Source: an uncultured Verrucomicrobiota bacterium (GTDB lineage Bacteria; Verrucomicrobiota; Verrucomicrobiia; Chthoniobacterales; JACTMZ01). Taken from it: a stretch of DNA of 41,339 nt. Position 1 is the stretch's first letter. Each line of letters opens with the position of its first letter. The notes beneath the pieces were generated by a model that was not told the origin of the DNA, did no database searches, and worked only from the letters and a program-made list of their open reading frames with translations. The stretch is taken from positions 1 through 41,339 of the forward strand of contig CAIZMQ010000090.1 of the NCBI GenBank assembly GCA_903934135.1, read 5' to 3'. The position numbers and the translations under genes are program-made. Below, piece by piece: positions 1 to 10,500 of the stretch.

Positions 1-451
1 ACCAAGCATTGTTTCCCGTAGTGTTGGTAGTCGCATTTACTTGCGTGTCCGTATGGTATCCAGCTCCTCCACCCCCGCCCGCGACTGCGAGGGGAGTGTT
101 AGTTGCACCAAGCACGACGAAGCTTCCGCCACCGCCGCCGGCAGGGTAAATCCCGAGGCTGCCGTTCCCTTGGCCGCCAGCCAAGAGCGAAAGGACTTCC
201 CCGGCGTTTAGCTGAAAGCTCCCGGAGACCACAGCTCCCAGACCTCCAGAACTGGTCGCGCCAGTTCCGCCCGCAGCACCGTAAGCCGTGATGCTGTACA
301 TGGTGGTTTGCGGCACCGTCCACTGGACGATCGAACCGGAGAAGTTGAAGTTCCAGATGTTGGTAGTCTGGGCATGAAGGGTGGACGTGCCATTGAAAGC
401 AGCGAAACAGCCGGCAAGGGCAAGCAACGGATTAAGGATGGTTTTTTTCAT
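1..451 (-). CDS. Secreted glycine-rich protein, N-terminal part only (runs off the window start)
   Basis: Reverse-strand reading from the ATG at 451 gives MKKTILNPLLALAGCFAAFNGTSTLHAQTTNIWNFNFSGSIVQWTVPQTTMYSITAYGAAGGTGATSSGGLGAVVSGSFQLNAGEVLSLLAGGQGNGSLG..., a signal peptide plus Gly-rich domain, open to position 1. Not in the ORF track. Confidence 0.8.
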   Translation of the reverse strand, partial: MKKTILNPLLALAGCFAAFNGTSTLHAQTTNIWNFNFSGSIVQWTVPQTTMYSITAYGAAGGTGATSSGGLGAVVSGSFQLNAGEVLSLLAGGQGNGSLGIYPAGGGGGSFVVLGATNTPLAVAGGGGGAGYHTDTQVNATTNTTGNNAW

Positions 452-484
452 GGCGATGGGTTTGTCTTTTTTCAAATTAATGGA

Positions 485-1477
485 TTAGCCGAGTTTGCGA
501 CGACGAAGTGCGATCAGCACCCCAAGCACACCGAGCCCGAGCAGTGCATAAGTCGAGGGCTCGGGGACGGTGGCGAGGCGGAATCCCAAGGAGTAGGTCT
601 CGCTCTCGGGCACGTAGTCGAGGCTGAAGGAGGACCCGAGGGAAACATAGTTGAAGTTGACGGTCCAGGCACCCCCGCGGAGACCACGATACGGACCTTG
701 GATCGAGTCATTCCACTCAAACACATTTCCTCCCTGGTCATAAGTGTCATAAAAGCTTTCCGAGTCGACGAAAGCTCCCGATTCCGTGAGGTAGTTCTGG
801 GTATTGCTGGCTTCCGCGCTTTGCGTTACCGAATAGACTCCGTTGTTGTAATTCGCCTGATTCGAATCGCTGCCGACCATGTTCCCGGGCTGGTTGTCGC
901 TCTGCGTCGGATACAGCCAGTAACCGGAGTTCGTGCCGCCGCCCTTGTAGTAAGCTGCTTTATACCACTCGTCCTCGCCCGGGATCCACCAAGTGGCGCC
1001 CGCGTTTTTCGTGATGATGCCACTCGTCGCCCCGTCGAGCGTGTAGGCACCGGTCTCGGTGCTCGAGCCGGCGGTGGCTCCATTTTGCATCCAGTTGGCG
1101 AAACGTGCCGCGTCGAACCAGCTCACATAACTCACCGGACGGCTCCCGCTGCCGACCAGCACATAGCTGTAGCTGCCGCTGCTCCCGGTCCGCGAGATGC
1201 CGGCGGTGTTCATAAACGTCGCCATGTCTGCGTTGTAAAGGCTGTAGGTATCCGTTGCCGCCACGGCATTGAGGAAGGTCGCGTATTGCGAAAGGCTCAC
1301 CTCGTATTGGCCGATGGCAAACACGTTGGTCACGGCTCCGTAGCCCGTGTTGTCCATGGTATTGCCCGCATCTCCCACGGTGACCAAGTCGATCGTGACC
1401 AGCGGTTGGGCTTGGAGGCTGGGCGTGAAGGCGAGGGCGACACAGAGCGCCATAGCGAAATGGGATTTTTTTCTCAC
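485..1477 (-). CDS. PEP-CTERM protein with formylglycine-generating-enzyme/SUMF1-like domain
   Basis: Motifs IGQYEVSLSQYATFLNAV, VSYVSWFDAARFANWM, GNVFEWNDS, RGLRGGAW, LGFRLA; tail VPEPSTYALLGLGVLGVLIALRRRKLG. GTG start at 1477 (MRKKSHFAMALCVALAFTPSLQAQ) gives a better signal peptide than the 1522 start. Confidence 0.85.
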   Translation of the reverse strand: MRKKSHFAMALCVALAFTPSLQAQPLVTIDLVTVGDAGNTMDNTGYGAVTNVFAIGQYEVSLSQYATFLNAVAATDTYSLYNADMATFMNTAGISRTGSSGSYSYVLVGSGSRPVSYVSWFDAARFANWMQNGATAGSSTETGAYTLDGATSGIITKNAGATWWIPGEDEWYKAAYYKGGGTNSGYWLYPTQSDNQPGNMVGSDSNQANYNNGVYSVTQSAEASNTQNYLTESGAFVDSESFYDTYDQGGNVFEWNDSIQGPYRGLRGGAWTVNFNYVSLGSSFSLDYVPESETYSLGFRLATVPEPSTYALLGLGVLGVLIALRRRKLG

Positions 1478-1568
1478 GGTTCGAGTTCGATGCTGAGGAC
1501 GCCATCTTGGATCGATGACCAAACACGCGCAAGATGCTTATCGGGGTACTTCCGGGGTGTTGGCCTGC

Positions 1569-1606
1569 AAAAAAGTTCCCGCTTCCCGAGCGCCTGTGCG
1601 CTCGGG
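1569..1606 (-). terminator. Possible intrinsic terminator after the 1624-3105 gene
   Basis: Perfect 9-bp stem cccgagcgc-ctgt-gcgctcggg at 1585-1606, then T6 (1574-1569) on the minus strand after a 10-nt gap. Confidence 0.45.
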
Positions 1607-1623
1607 TGATTTGTCAAAAAAAC

Positions 1624-3105
1624 TCAGCTCAGGCGCCGACGACGCAGGACGTACGCACCGAGGGCAACGGCCGAGATACCAAGCAGCGCATAGGTCGAGG
1701 GCTCCGGCACAGCTTCGACCCGGATAAGACCGTGCTCCGTGCCTTGGTAGAGCACGCCATCGGGACTGATCATGCTGACCATCTGCAGCGGGTTGTCGCC
1801 GGATGAGGAACCGTAGGGAGTGCTGCTGAGCACTGCACCAGTATCCGGATCGATCGTGATCATGCTGTAGACGCGGGTGTTGGTGTCGACACTCATGGTG
1901 TAGATGAGGTTGTCGAAAACCGACAAGCGCGGCTCCGCAGCCGAGGTGATCGTGTTGTTCGACCAGACGGTTTGAAGGCTGCCGTCGGGCAACACATCCA
2001 CGCGTTGCATGCCGCCAACGAACGGTGCGGATGCGGGGTCGCTCGGACCGCTCTCCGCCGACGGCGGATACGGGTAGCCGTAGGTGCTCGGGTAATAAAT
2101 GCTGTTGCCCACGGCGATCGCCGCATCCTCGTTGCCGCTGTTCACGCCGGCGGTCAGGAAGGGCACCGAGCCGACCAAGGCGCCGGAAATTGTCTGGTAA
2201 ACCAGGATGTTCTCTTGCGGTGCGGCGTTGTCGGTAATCGTCAGGTATTCATAGCCGTTGGTAGGTCCGAAAAAGGCCGGCGTGGCACCCGTGCCCCAAC
2301 TCAACTGCCCGGGCTTGCGGGCCGGACCTGCGTCATAGGTTTCACGCCAAAGTTGCTCCGGTGCGTTGGTGCCTGCATTGAACATGTAGAGCGCGGCGGT
2401 GGAGGCAACGGCCACACCGGCGGGTGAAGACGAAATGCTGTTGGCGACCTGCTCGCCGGTCGGCAGGGTGACGTGTGCGGTCTGCTCGGTGGAAGGGTCG
2501 TAATAGCCGACCACCGCCCCCGAACCGGCCGATGTTCCCTGGGCGGTGGCGAACCAGACCCTCCCTTGGTAGTCGGGAACAAGGCCGACGACATCGGGAT
2601 AGCCGATTTGCACCGATGACTCGACGTTGAGCGACCACGAACCGCCGGCCGCTTGGGTGTGGGAAATTCGCTGGAGAAAGCCGTTGGCGTTGACCAGCAC
2701 CAAGCGGTCGTCGTTGTCCAAGTAGGAATAAATCCCGCCGGCAAGTTCGCTCGTGGTGGACCTGACGAGCTCCATCGGAGTGGCCAGCGACTCGAGGGTG
2801 GTCGGGTCGAGGAGGTAAACGTAGGGAGTCCGGTTTTCCAGCCGGGTGGCGACCGACACGATCAGTCCGTCCGATCCCATGAGAATGGTCGGAAAGACAG
2901 CGCCGTAATTCGTATTGATGATCGAGACAGGTCCGGAGCCGGGTCCTGGATTCGTGGTGGCGTCGGACGACGCCGCGTTGGCGTGCATCGTGGCGGTGCC
3001 GGGTGGTCCCATGAAAGGGTTGGCCGGGGGAAAAGTTTGCGCCGCGGCATCGATGGCCAGAAGGAAAGCACAGATCCCGAGACATGGCCGCACGTGAGAA
3101 ATCAT
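1624..3105 (-). CDS. PEP-CTERM protein, probable beta-propeller-like repeats
   Basis: Signal peptide MISHVRPCLGICAFLLAIDAAAQ; repeated VYLLDPTT / VVGYYDPST / DPDTG blade-like stretches; tail VPEPSTYALLGISAVALGAYVLRRRRLS. Confidence 0.8.
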   Translation of the reverse strand: MISHVRPCLGICAFLLAIDAAAQTFPPANPFMGPPGTATMHANAASSDATTNPGPGSGPVSIINTNYGAVFPTILMGSDGLIVSVATRLENRTPYVYLLDPTTLESLATPMELVRSTTSELAGGIYSYLDNDDRLVLVNANGFLQRISHTQAAGGSWSLNVESSVQIGYPDVVGLVPDYQGRVWFATAQGTSAGSGAVVGYYDPSTEQTAHVTLPTGEQVANSISSSPAGVAVASTAALYMFNAGTNAPEQLWRETYDAGPARKPGQLSWGTGATPAFFGPTNGYEYLTITDNAAPQENILVYQTISGALVGSVPFLTAGVNSGNEDAAIAVGNSIYYPSTYGYPYPPSAESGPSDPASAPFVGGMQRVDVLPDGSLQTVWSNNTITSAAEPRLSVFDNLIYTMSVDTNTRVYSMITIDPDTGAVLSSTPYGSSSGDNPLQMVSMISPDGVLYQGTEHGLIRVEAVPEPSTYALLGISAVALGAYVLRRRRLS

Positions 3106-3159
3106 GGCGAGACTCTCGCCTTGCCCTTCCCAAATTCAAGAGCAAATCCCGGACGCACG

Positions 3160-3258
3160 TTCCTCTCTTCGTTTCGTTGACTCCCTCGCCTTCGGTGGCC
3201 TCTGGCCATCTGCCCCGAGCGCCCGTGCGCTCCGGTGCTCGTTACCTTGTGTTCAAAA
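3160..3258. repeat. Dispersed element B, copy 1
   Basis: gttcctctcttcgtttcgttgactccctcgc...ctgccccgagcgcccgtgcgctccggtgctcgtt; similar to 11333-11436 and 16648-16762. Confidence 0.8.
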
Positions 3259-3276
3259 AATTCCCGCCATTCCCTC

Positions 3277-3379
3277 CTCCGTGATCTCCGTGCCTTGGTG
3301 AGAGCAATGTCCGCTCCCTGCCTCCCGAGCCTTGGCCCGGGAACTTGAGAACTCTCACGGAGACACGAAGCGCACGGAG
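3277..3379. repeat. Dispersed palindromic element A, copy 1
   Basis: Arms ctccgtgatctccgtgccttggtgagag (3277-3304) and ctctcacggagacacgaagcgcacggag (3352-3379) form a long imperfect inverted repeat; second copy at 16508-16609. Confidence 0.8.
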
Positions 3380-3426
3380 CCGTGCGGCGACGGCGCGGAG
3401 GAGTCCCCCGGAAGTTTCAGACCGGG

Positions 3427-4260
3427 TCAGACCGAAGAATTCTTCATCCGCCTGCAGACCACGAAGAACAAGGAGAGGATGCCGAAGGCAAAATAATGGA
3501 AAGTGGCCGGCTCTGGAACCACCGCATAAGCCGAATGAATATAATAGTCGTTGCCCGCATACTGGGCGATCGAGAAATAATTGACCCCATCATAAGCATC
3601 CCAAGCATGCGCGCTGGCGAAACCCGCTCCGGCACCCGGAACGGCGCCATGCAAAGGATCTTGCGGATCAACGAACGAAATGGTGGCGTTGTCCGTCTCG
3701 CTGACGTAACCCAGATTATTTAGGTCGGTCCAGTTGAAGCCGCCAAAAGAAACCGCGTGCCCGATGGTGGCTGCGCTGCCCGGCAGGGGAAAGAGCAACA
3801 GCTGCACGGTGGCCGAAAGCAAAGCGGACTGATACAAGTCGGACAGCCGGGGAAAAGTATATTTGGTGACCGACAAATCGGAAAAACCTTTCGACTGGAA
3901 ATAGCTTTCCATGCCGGAAGTAATATTAGCCGAGTCTGTCCCCTGCGTCGGCGTGGTATTCAAGTAGGATGGCCCGGATAAATTAATGGCAGACTGGATC
4001 CAGTCGCCATACGTGGCGCCGACGAGGGCTGTCTGGAAGGTTTCGGGGTATTGGTTTTGCAGTTTGACCATCAGGTTGACCCAGGAGGTCGGATTGCAAC
4101 CATTTTGCCCGGTGGCTTGGACAATCTGCGGCTCTCTCTGGTCGAGCCATCCGAAGTTCGCGACGTTCTGCAATGCGGAATACGTCGTCTGGGCCTGTGC
4201 GGTCCAAGGGCAACTGGCGAGGCAAACAACAACCGCAAAACTTGCCATGATTTTCTTCAT
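3427..4260 (-). CDS. PEP-CTERM protein with C39-peptidase-like core
   Basis: Signal peptide MKKIMASFAVVVCLASCPWTAQAQ from ATG at 4260; QNGCNPTSW, GHAVSFGGFNW and FVDPQDP fit a Q/C-H-D arrangement; tail VPEPATFHYFAFGILSLFFVVCRRMKNSSV. Confidence 0.75.
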   Translation of the reverse strand: MKKIMASFAVVVCLASCPWTAQAQTTYSALQNVANFGWLDQREPQIVQATGQNGCNPTSWVNLMVKLQNQYPETFQTALVGATYGDWIQSAINLSGPSYLNTTPTQGTDSANITSGMESYFQSKGFSDLSVTKYTFPRLSDLYQSALLSATVQLLLFPLPGSAATIGHAVSFGGFNWTDLNNLGYVSETDNATISFVDPQDPLHGAVPGAGAGFASAHAWDAYDGVNYFSIAQYAGNDYYIHSAYAVVPEPATFHYFAFGILSLFFVVCRRMKNSSV

Positions 4261-4524
4261 ACGAAGGGGCACCATAAGCTTCGGAGAGACCAAAGTCCAG
4301 TTGGGTGGCATCGGCGAGGGAAAGCTGCCCTCAAAGCCAGCACCGATGGCACAAACCGGCGCGACACATAGGGCGGCCCGCTGAGCCGTGGTCTTTGGCC
4401 GCGGACGAAGATAACCCAAGTCAGCGCACCTACCCTGCGCTGCATGAATGTGGCCGAGCACAAACGAAACACCCGCACGTTGCCGCGCGGGTGTCGCCAT
4501 GAATTACCACCCCCCGATGGTTAT

Positions 4525-7500
4525 TCAGGAAACTTGCTTCCGCCGGCGCCACGCGTGTGCGCCCCATCCCGCCGCGGCCAAGGCCAGCAACGCGTAGGTG
4601 CTCGGCTCGGGAACGACCTGGACTTGCATGACCTGCCCGTTGACGTCGCCACTGCCGAAGTTTGCCGTCTGGGCCACCGTTGTGACGGTGATGTTCATGT
4701 TGGTGCCCAAGACGAGGGATTCGTATTGGGCTTTGTTGTAGTAACTGACCCCGTTGTAGGTGGTGGGGCCGTTGGTATTGGCGAAGTAATAATTGTACGT
4801 CGCGCCGCTAATCGAACTGGCGAAACTCGCTGACTGGTCGGTGAAAAAGCCGCCTTGGTATTGCACCGCGGTGCTTCCGGTGAAGAGCGCGGCTCCGCTG
4901 AAGTAAATGAAGACCCCATTGCCCGCGGCGAGGGCCTGACTAAATGGAGTTGCACCCGTGATCCGGATGACATCGTTCACGCTGTTGGATGCATTGTTGT
5001 AGGTCGGAGCAGTGCCGGTCATTTCAAAGTTGAAATCCGTTCCCCCAGAGGGATCCACTTGCGGGGTGGTCAGGATGCCGGGGCTGTTGCCCGGATTGAT
5101 CGCGCCCGCGCCGCCGATCGTGCCGACCGAACCGTAGCCACTGAGGCTCGCGCCGGAGGCCACGGTGACCGCCGAGTTGGCGATCGATCCGCCGGAGAGG
5201 TTGAGGTCGCCGGCCGAGACCGCCGTCGCCCCATTGTAACTGCTGCTCCCGCTCAGACTCAGGCGGCCGATGCCGGTTTTGCTCAGGGAGCCACTGCCAC
5301 TCATCGCCCCGCTGTAAGTGCCGGCCGTGCTCTGATCGAAGGTCACTGCCGCATTGTTGGTGATCGCGCCCTGCAAACTTGTCGTCGTTCCGACGAGTGA
5401 TCCCGCCGAGACCACCGTGCCACGCGTGTAGGTGTTGGCTCCGCTCAGGGTCGTTGTCCCCGTGCCGAGTTGGTTCACTGTGCCGTTGCCGGAGATGACG
5501 GCAGACAGCGTCGTGCTGTTGCTCTGGTTGAAGTTAATCACGCCCGTGCCCGATCCGAAGGCGATGGTCGGTGCAGTGATCGTGCCAGCCGCATCATTGG
5601 TGCCTAAGCGGCCGATGTTCAAGGTGCCGGAGGAACCGGCGTTCGCGGCGATGCTGATAGCCGAGGCCGCGAGGGTGCCACCATCCGATACGGTCAGAGC
5701 GTTGTTGGTGTTCCCGCGCCCCACCGACAGCGTGCTACTGTTGGTCCAAAGCGAGCCTGCACCGCTGACCAGCACGCTGTTGTTTATGGAAGAAAAGCCG
5801 ATGTAGCTGGAAGAAACCGCCACCGTGCCGCCGTTGGAAATGACCAGGCTGTTGCCGCTGCCAGAGCTGCCGACATAAAGCACACTGCGGTTGGTCCAGA
5901 GCGAGCCCGCACCGGTGACCAGCACGCTGTTGTTCGAGGAGGAGCCATTCGCTCCAATGAAAACCTGACCAGCTGTTCCTTCGTCTGACACCGTCCCGCC
6001 GTTACTAATCACCAAGCTGTTGCCGCTGCCCGAGTTGCCGACGTAGATGTCGTAGTAGTTGATCCAGAGCGAGTTCGACCCGGTCACCGTCGCCTTGTTG
6101 TTGCTCGCCGTTGAATTCCGGCCGATGACGGCACCCAAAGTCCTCACCGTCCCTCCATTGCTCACCACCAGCTGGCCGCCGCTGCCAGAGTTGCCGACAT
6201 TGAACTGGCTGGAGAAGTTGTTGGTCAGCACCGATCCCGCCCCGGTTACCGTCACTGTCCCGGCATCGGCCAGCGTGTTGGCCCCCGAGAGGCCCAGCGT
6301 GCCGCCATTGACCGTCGTTCCCCCGGTGTAGGTATTGGTCCCCGAGAGGATCAGCGTGCCAGCGCCCGCCTTGGTCAGACTGCCCGGTCCACTAATCGCA
6401 ATCATCTGGGTCAGGCTGCCCGAGCGGTTGAAGATCAGGCTGGCGTTGTTCACCATCGAAGGGAAGTTGGACCAGTTCAGCGATCCGGTCGTGCCGCCGT
6501 TGCCGATTTGCAACGTGCCCTCGTTGATCGTCATGGTCCGAGCATAGTTCTCTGCCGTGAGGATCAAGGTGCCGGCGCCGGATTTGGTCAGGCGGCCTGG
6601 GCCACCCTCGATTTCGCCGGAGTTGGTGAGGATGATGTTCGCGCCCACATCCATGGTGCCATTGCCAATGAGCGACCAGTTGTTATTCACCTGCACGCTA
6701 GCCAAGGCCGCCACTGTCGCGCCATTGCTAGCGAAGGTGACCCTGTATGAGCCGATCAAGAACGAGCCGAATGCCGATCCGTTGCTGATCGCCACGGTCC
6801 CCTCATTGATCGTCGTGCCGCCGGTGTAGGTATTGGCTGCGCCGAGAACCATGGTTCCAGCACCCGCTTTAGTCAGACTGCCTGCGCCCGAGATCACGCC
6901 GGAGTTGGTGAGGATGTTCGCGCCTACATCCATCGTGCCATTGCCAGTGAGCGCGGAGTTGTTGGTCACCTGCACGCTAGCCAAGGCCGCCACCGTCGTG
7001 CCATTGCTGGCAAAGGTCACGGTGTTACTGCCGAATGACGACCCGTTACTGATCGCCACGGTCCCGGCGTTGATCGTTGTCCCGCCCGTGTAGTTGTTGG
7101 CCGCGCCGAGAACCATAGTCCCTGCACCCGCTTTGGTCAGCCTGCCTGCGCCCGAGATTACGCCGGAATTGGTCAAAACATTCGCACCAACATCCATCGT
7201 CCCATTGCCGGTAAGCGCATAGTTGTTGGTCACCTGCATGCTGGCCAAGGCCGCCACCGTCGTGCCATTGCTACCGAAGGTGACGGTGTTCGATCCAAAC
7301 GACGACCCGTTGCTGATCGCCACGGTCCCCGCATTGATCGTCGTTTCGCCGGTGTAGGTGTTCGCTGCGCCGAGAACCATGGTGCCCGCGCCCGCTTTGG
7401 TCAGGCTGCCTGCGCCCGAGATTACGCCGGAATTGGTCAAAACATTCGCACCAACATCCATCGTCCCATTGCCAGTGAGCGCGTAGTTGTTGGTCACCTG

Positions 7501-10500
7501 CACGCTGGCCAAGGCCGCCACGGTCGGGCCATTGCTGGCAAAGGTCACGGTGTTCGATCCAAACGATGCCCCGTTGCTGATCGCCACCGTGCCCGCATTG
7601 ATTGTCGTCCCGCCGGTGTAGGTGTTGGAGGCGCTGAGCGTCAGCGTGCCCGCGCCATCTTTGGTAAGCGTGCCCGTCGTCGTGCCGATGATGCTTGCCG
7701 CTGTGATGTTGCCCGCGCCACCGAAAGTCAGGCCGAAGGTCGCGCCGGTGATCGTTCCGGTATTGGTCAGGATCAGAGTTCCGGCATCCGCATTGATGCG
7801 GGTGGAATTGGTCAGGGTGATCAAGCCGCCGTAGGCGTTCGATCCCGTGATGTTGCGCAGGGCGCCGCTGGAACTGATGCCCGTGCCCGCCAAGGAGAGC
7901 GACTCGGCTCCGATGCTGAGGTTGCCGCCGACATTGTTCGTGGTGAGCTCCAAGGCCGAGCCGCTCACGATCACCGTGCCGCTGTTGGTCGTGCCCAGGC
8001 CGCTGTCGTTGCCCACGCGGATGGCCCCGGCGTTGTTCGTGACGATGCCGGTGAAGGTGTTGGCCGCGCCGAGCACCATGGTGCCCGCGCCCGCCTTGGT
8101 CAGGCCGCCTGCGCCCGAGATCACGCCCGAGTTGGTCAGGATGTTCGCTCCCACATCCATCGTGCCGCTGCCGGTGAGCGCGTAATTGTTCGTCACCTGC
8201 ACGCTAGCCAAGGCTGCCACGGTCGTGCCATTGCTGGCGAAGGTCACCGTGTTGTTGCCGAACGACGACCCATTGCTGATCGCCACGGTGCCCGCGTTGA
8301 TCGTCGTCCCGCCGGTGTAGGTGTTGGCTGCGCCGAGAACCATGGTGCCCGCGCCCGCCTTGGTCAGGCCGCCTGCGCCCGAGATCACGCCCGAGTTGGT
8401 CAAAACATTCGCGCCCACATCCATCGTGCCGCTGCCGGTGAGCGCGTAGTTATTCGTCACCAGCACGCTGGCCAAGGCCGCCACGGTCGTGCCATTGCTG
8501 GCGAAGGTCACCGTGTTCGAACCGAACGAGGCTCCATTGCTGATCGCCACGGTCCCCGCGCTGATCGTGGTGGTTCCCGAATAGGTATTGGCGCCCGAAA
8601 GGATCATCGTGCCCGCGCCCACCTTGGTCAGACTGCCGCCGCCGCTGAGGATACCCGAGTAAGTCGTGTTGCTGTTGTTAGCTCCCACGTTGAGCGCCAC
8701 CGCTCCGCCCGAGGCATTGGTCAACGCGAGGTTGGTCGAACCCTGCAAACCGCCCAAGTTCGCGCCGGTCAAGTTGCTGAAGGAAACCCTTCCCGCGCTC
8801 GAGTAGTCCAGCGTGCTGGCGCTCAGCGCATTGGTGTTGGCCAAGGAGAGCACCCCGGCGCTCACTGTGGTCGTGCCGCTGTAGGAGTTGGACGCGGACA
8901 GGGTCATCGTGCCCGTGCCACTTTTGGTCAGTCCGCCTGCTCCGCTCAGGACGCCCGACTCGGTTGTCGTCGTTCCCGCAGCGACATTGTAAGTCGTTCC
9001 ATTGAGCGTCTTGCTGCCACTCAGGGTAACCGTTTGCAGCGTGGCTATGTTGTAGAGACTCATCGCGTTGGCCACCGTGCCAGTCGCATTGATCTGCAAG
9101 GTCGAAGCTGCATTGCTTTGCGTGATCGCACCGCTGCCCGCCGCATTGGCGTGGTCGAGCCGCAGCGAGCCCTGCTGCAGGAGGGTTCCTCCATTGTAGT
9201 CATTGCCGGAGTAAGTGAGAACGAGCGCGTTGCTGCCGGTCTTGATGATGCCCGTGTTGGTCATCCCGGAGCTGGTGATCCACGAGTTGATCAGGATATC
9301 GCCGCCGCTCGCATCGATGGTCAGCTTTTGCCCTCCTTCCCAGAGCCAGATGGTGTTCGCGGTGGCGATGGTGGATGCGTAGCTGTCGCTGTTGCGCAGC
9401 ACGCCGCCGGGCGCGGATGCTATCAGATTGCCCCAGCTGTTGGTATCCATGGACCACCCTCTCAGGTCCACGGTGCCCCCATTGCCCACGAAGAGGTTCA
9501 GCCCGGCGCTTCCCGTGCCGCCATTGAAGTTGATCAGGCTGTTGGTGCCATCGGCCGAAAGATGCCCGCCGTTGCCGCCGCGGAGCACGCCGCCGGTGTT
9601 GACGTTGATCGTACCCCCGGAGGCAACGACAAAGGAACCAGCCACCGCCATGGTTCCACCGTTCAGATTCAGCGTGCCGGCGGCCGCACTGTTGCCACTG
9701 ACGGCCAGGTTTTGCGCGGATAGGCTCCCGCTATTGAGATTGAGGATGCCGGTTCCTCCGCTGTGCCCGATGGACACGTTGAGATTCGAGTAGGTCCCGC
9801 CGCTGATGTTGAGCGTGCCGGAGCCGCCGGAACCGACCAGCGTGGTCGCTCTGTTGGAGACAACGCCCCCGGCATTGATCTGCAACGTTCCCGCGCTGAT
9901 TGTCGTGCCGCCCGAGTAGGTGTTGGCTCCGGTGAATATCACCGTGCCCGCGCCGGATTTGCTCAGCGCACCCGTGCCGCTGACCACATTGGTCAGGGTC
10001 AAGCTGTTGGTGCGGTTGATGGAAAGCGTGGCGTTATTGGTGATGTTGCCCGCCACCGAGCCGGTGTTGTCCAACTCGAGCGTGCCCGCGCTGATCGTCG
10101 TGCCGCCGGTGTAGGTGTTCGACGCGCTCAAGGTTGTCGTGCCCGCGCCGAGCTGCTTTACGACACCATTGCCGGAAATGGTGGCGGTGATCGTGGTCGC
10201 ATCGCTCTGGTTAAAGTTGATCACGCCCGTGCCCGCGCCGAAAGCAATGCTCGGCGCAGTAATCGTTCCCGCGGTGTCATTGGTGCCAAAGCGACCGATG
10301 TTCAGCGTGGCAGAGGACCCGTTCGACGCTGCGATGGTCAGACCCGAGCCGGCCGAAGCGTTGCCACCGTTGGCTACTGTGAGAATGTTGCTGAGGCCCG
10401 CGTTGCCGACAAAGAGGCTGAGGGCGTTGCTCCAGCGGGAGCCCGCACCCGTGACCAGCACGCTGTTATTGTCGGCGGGCACATCTCCGCCGATGTAGCT

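Noticed and set aside
308-1609. 433-aa plus-strand ORF
   Set aside because: Antisense to the FGE-like PEP-CTERM gene; no domain and no plausible start region.
3277-3379. Long inverted repeat considered as an IS element
   Set aside because: No transposase between the arms and only about 100 bp in total; better described as a REP/MITE-like element.
6640-8575. Regular repeats considered as a CRISPR array
   Set aside because: Period 264 bp, in frame, inside a coding sequence; not direct repeats with unique spacers.
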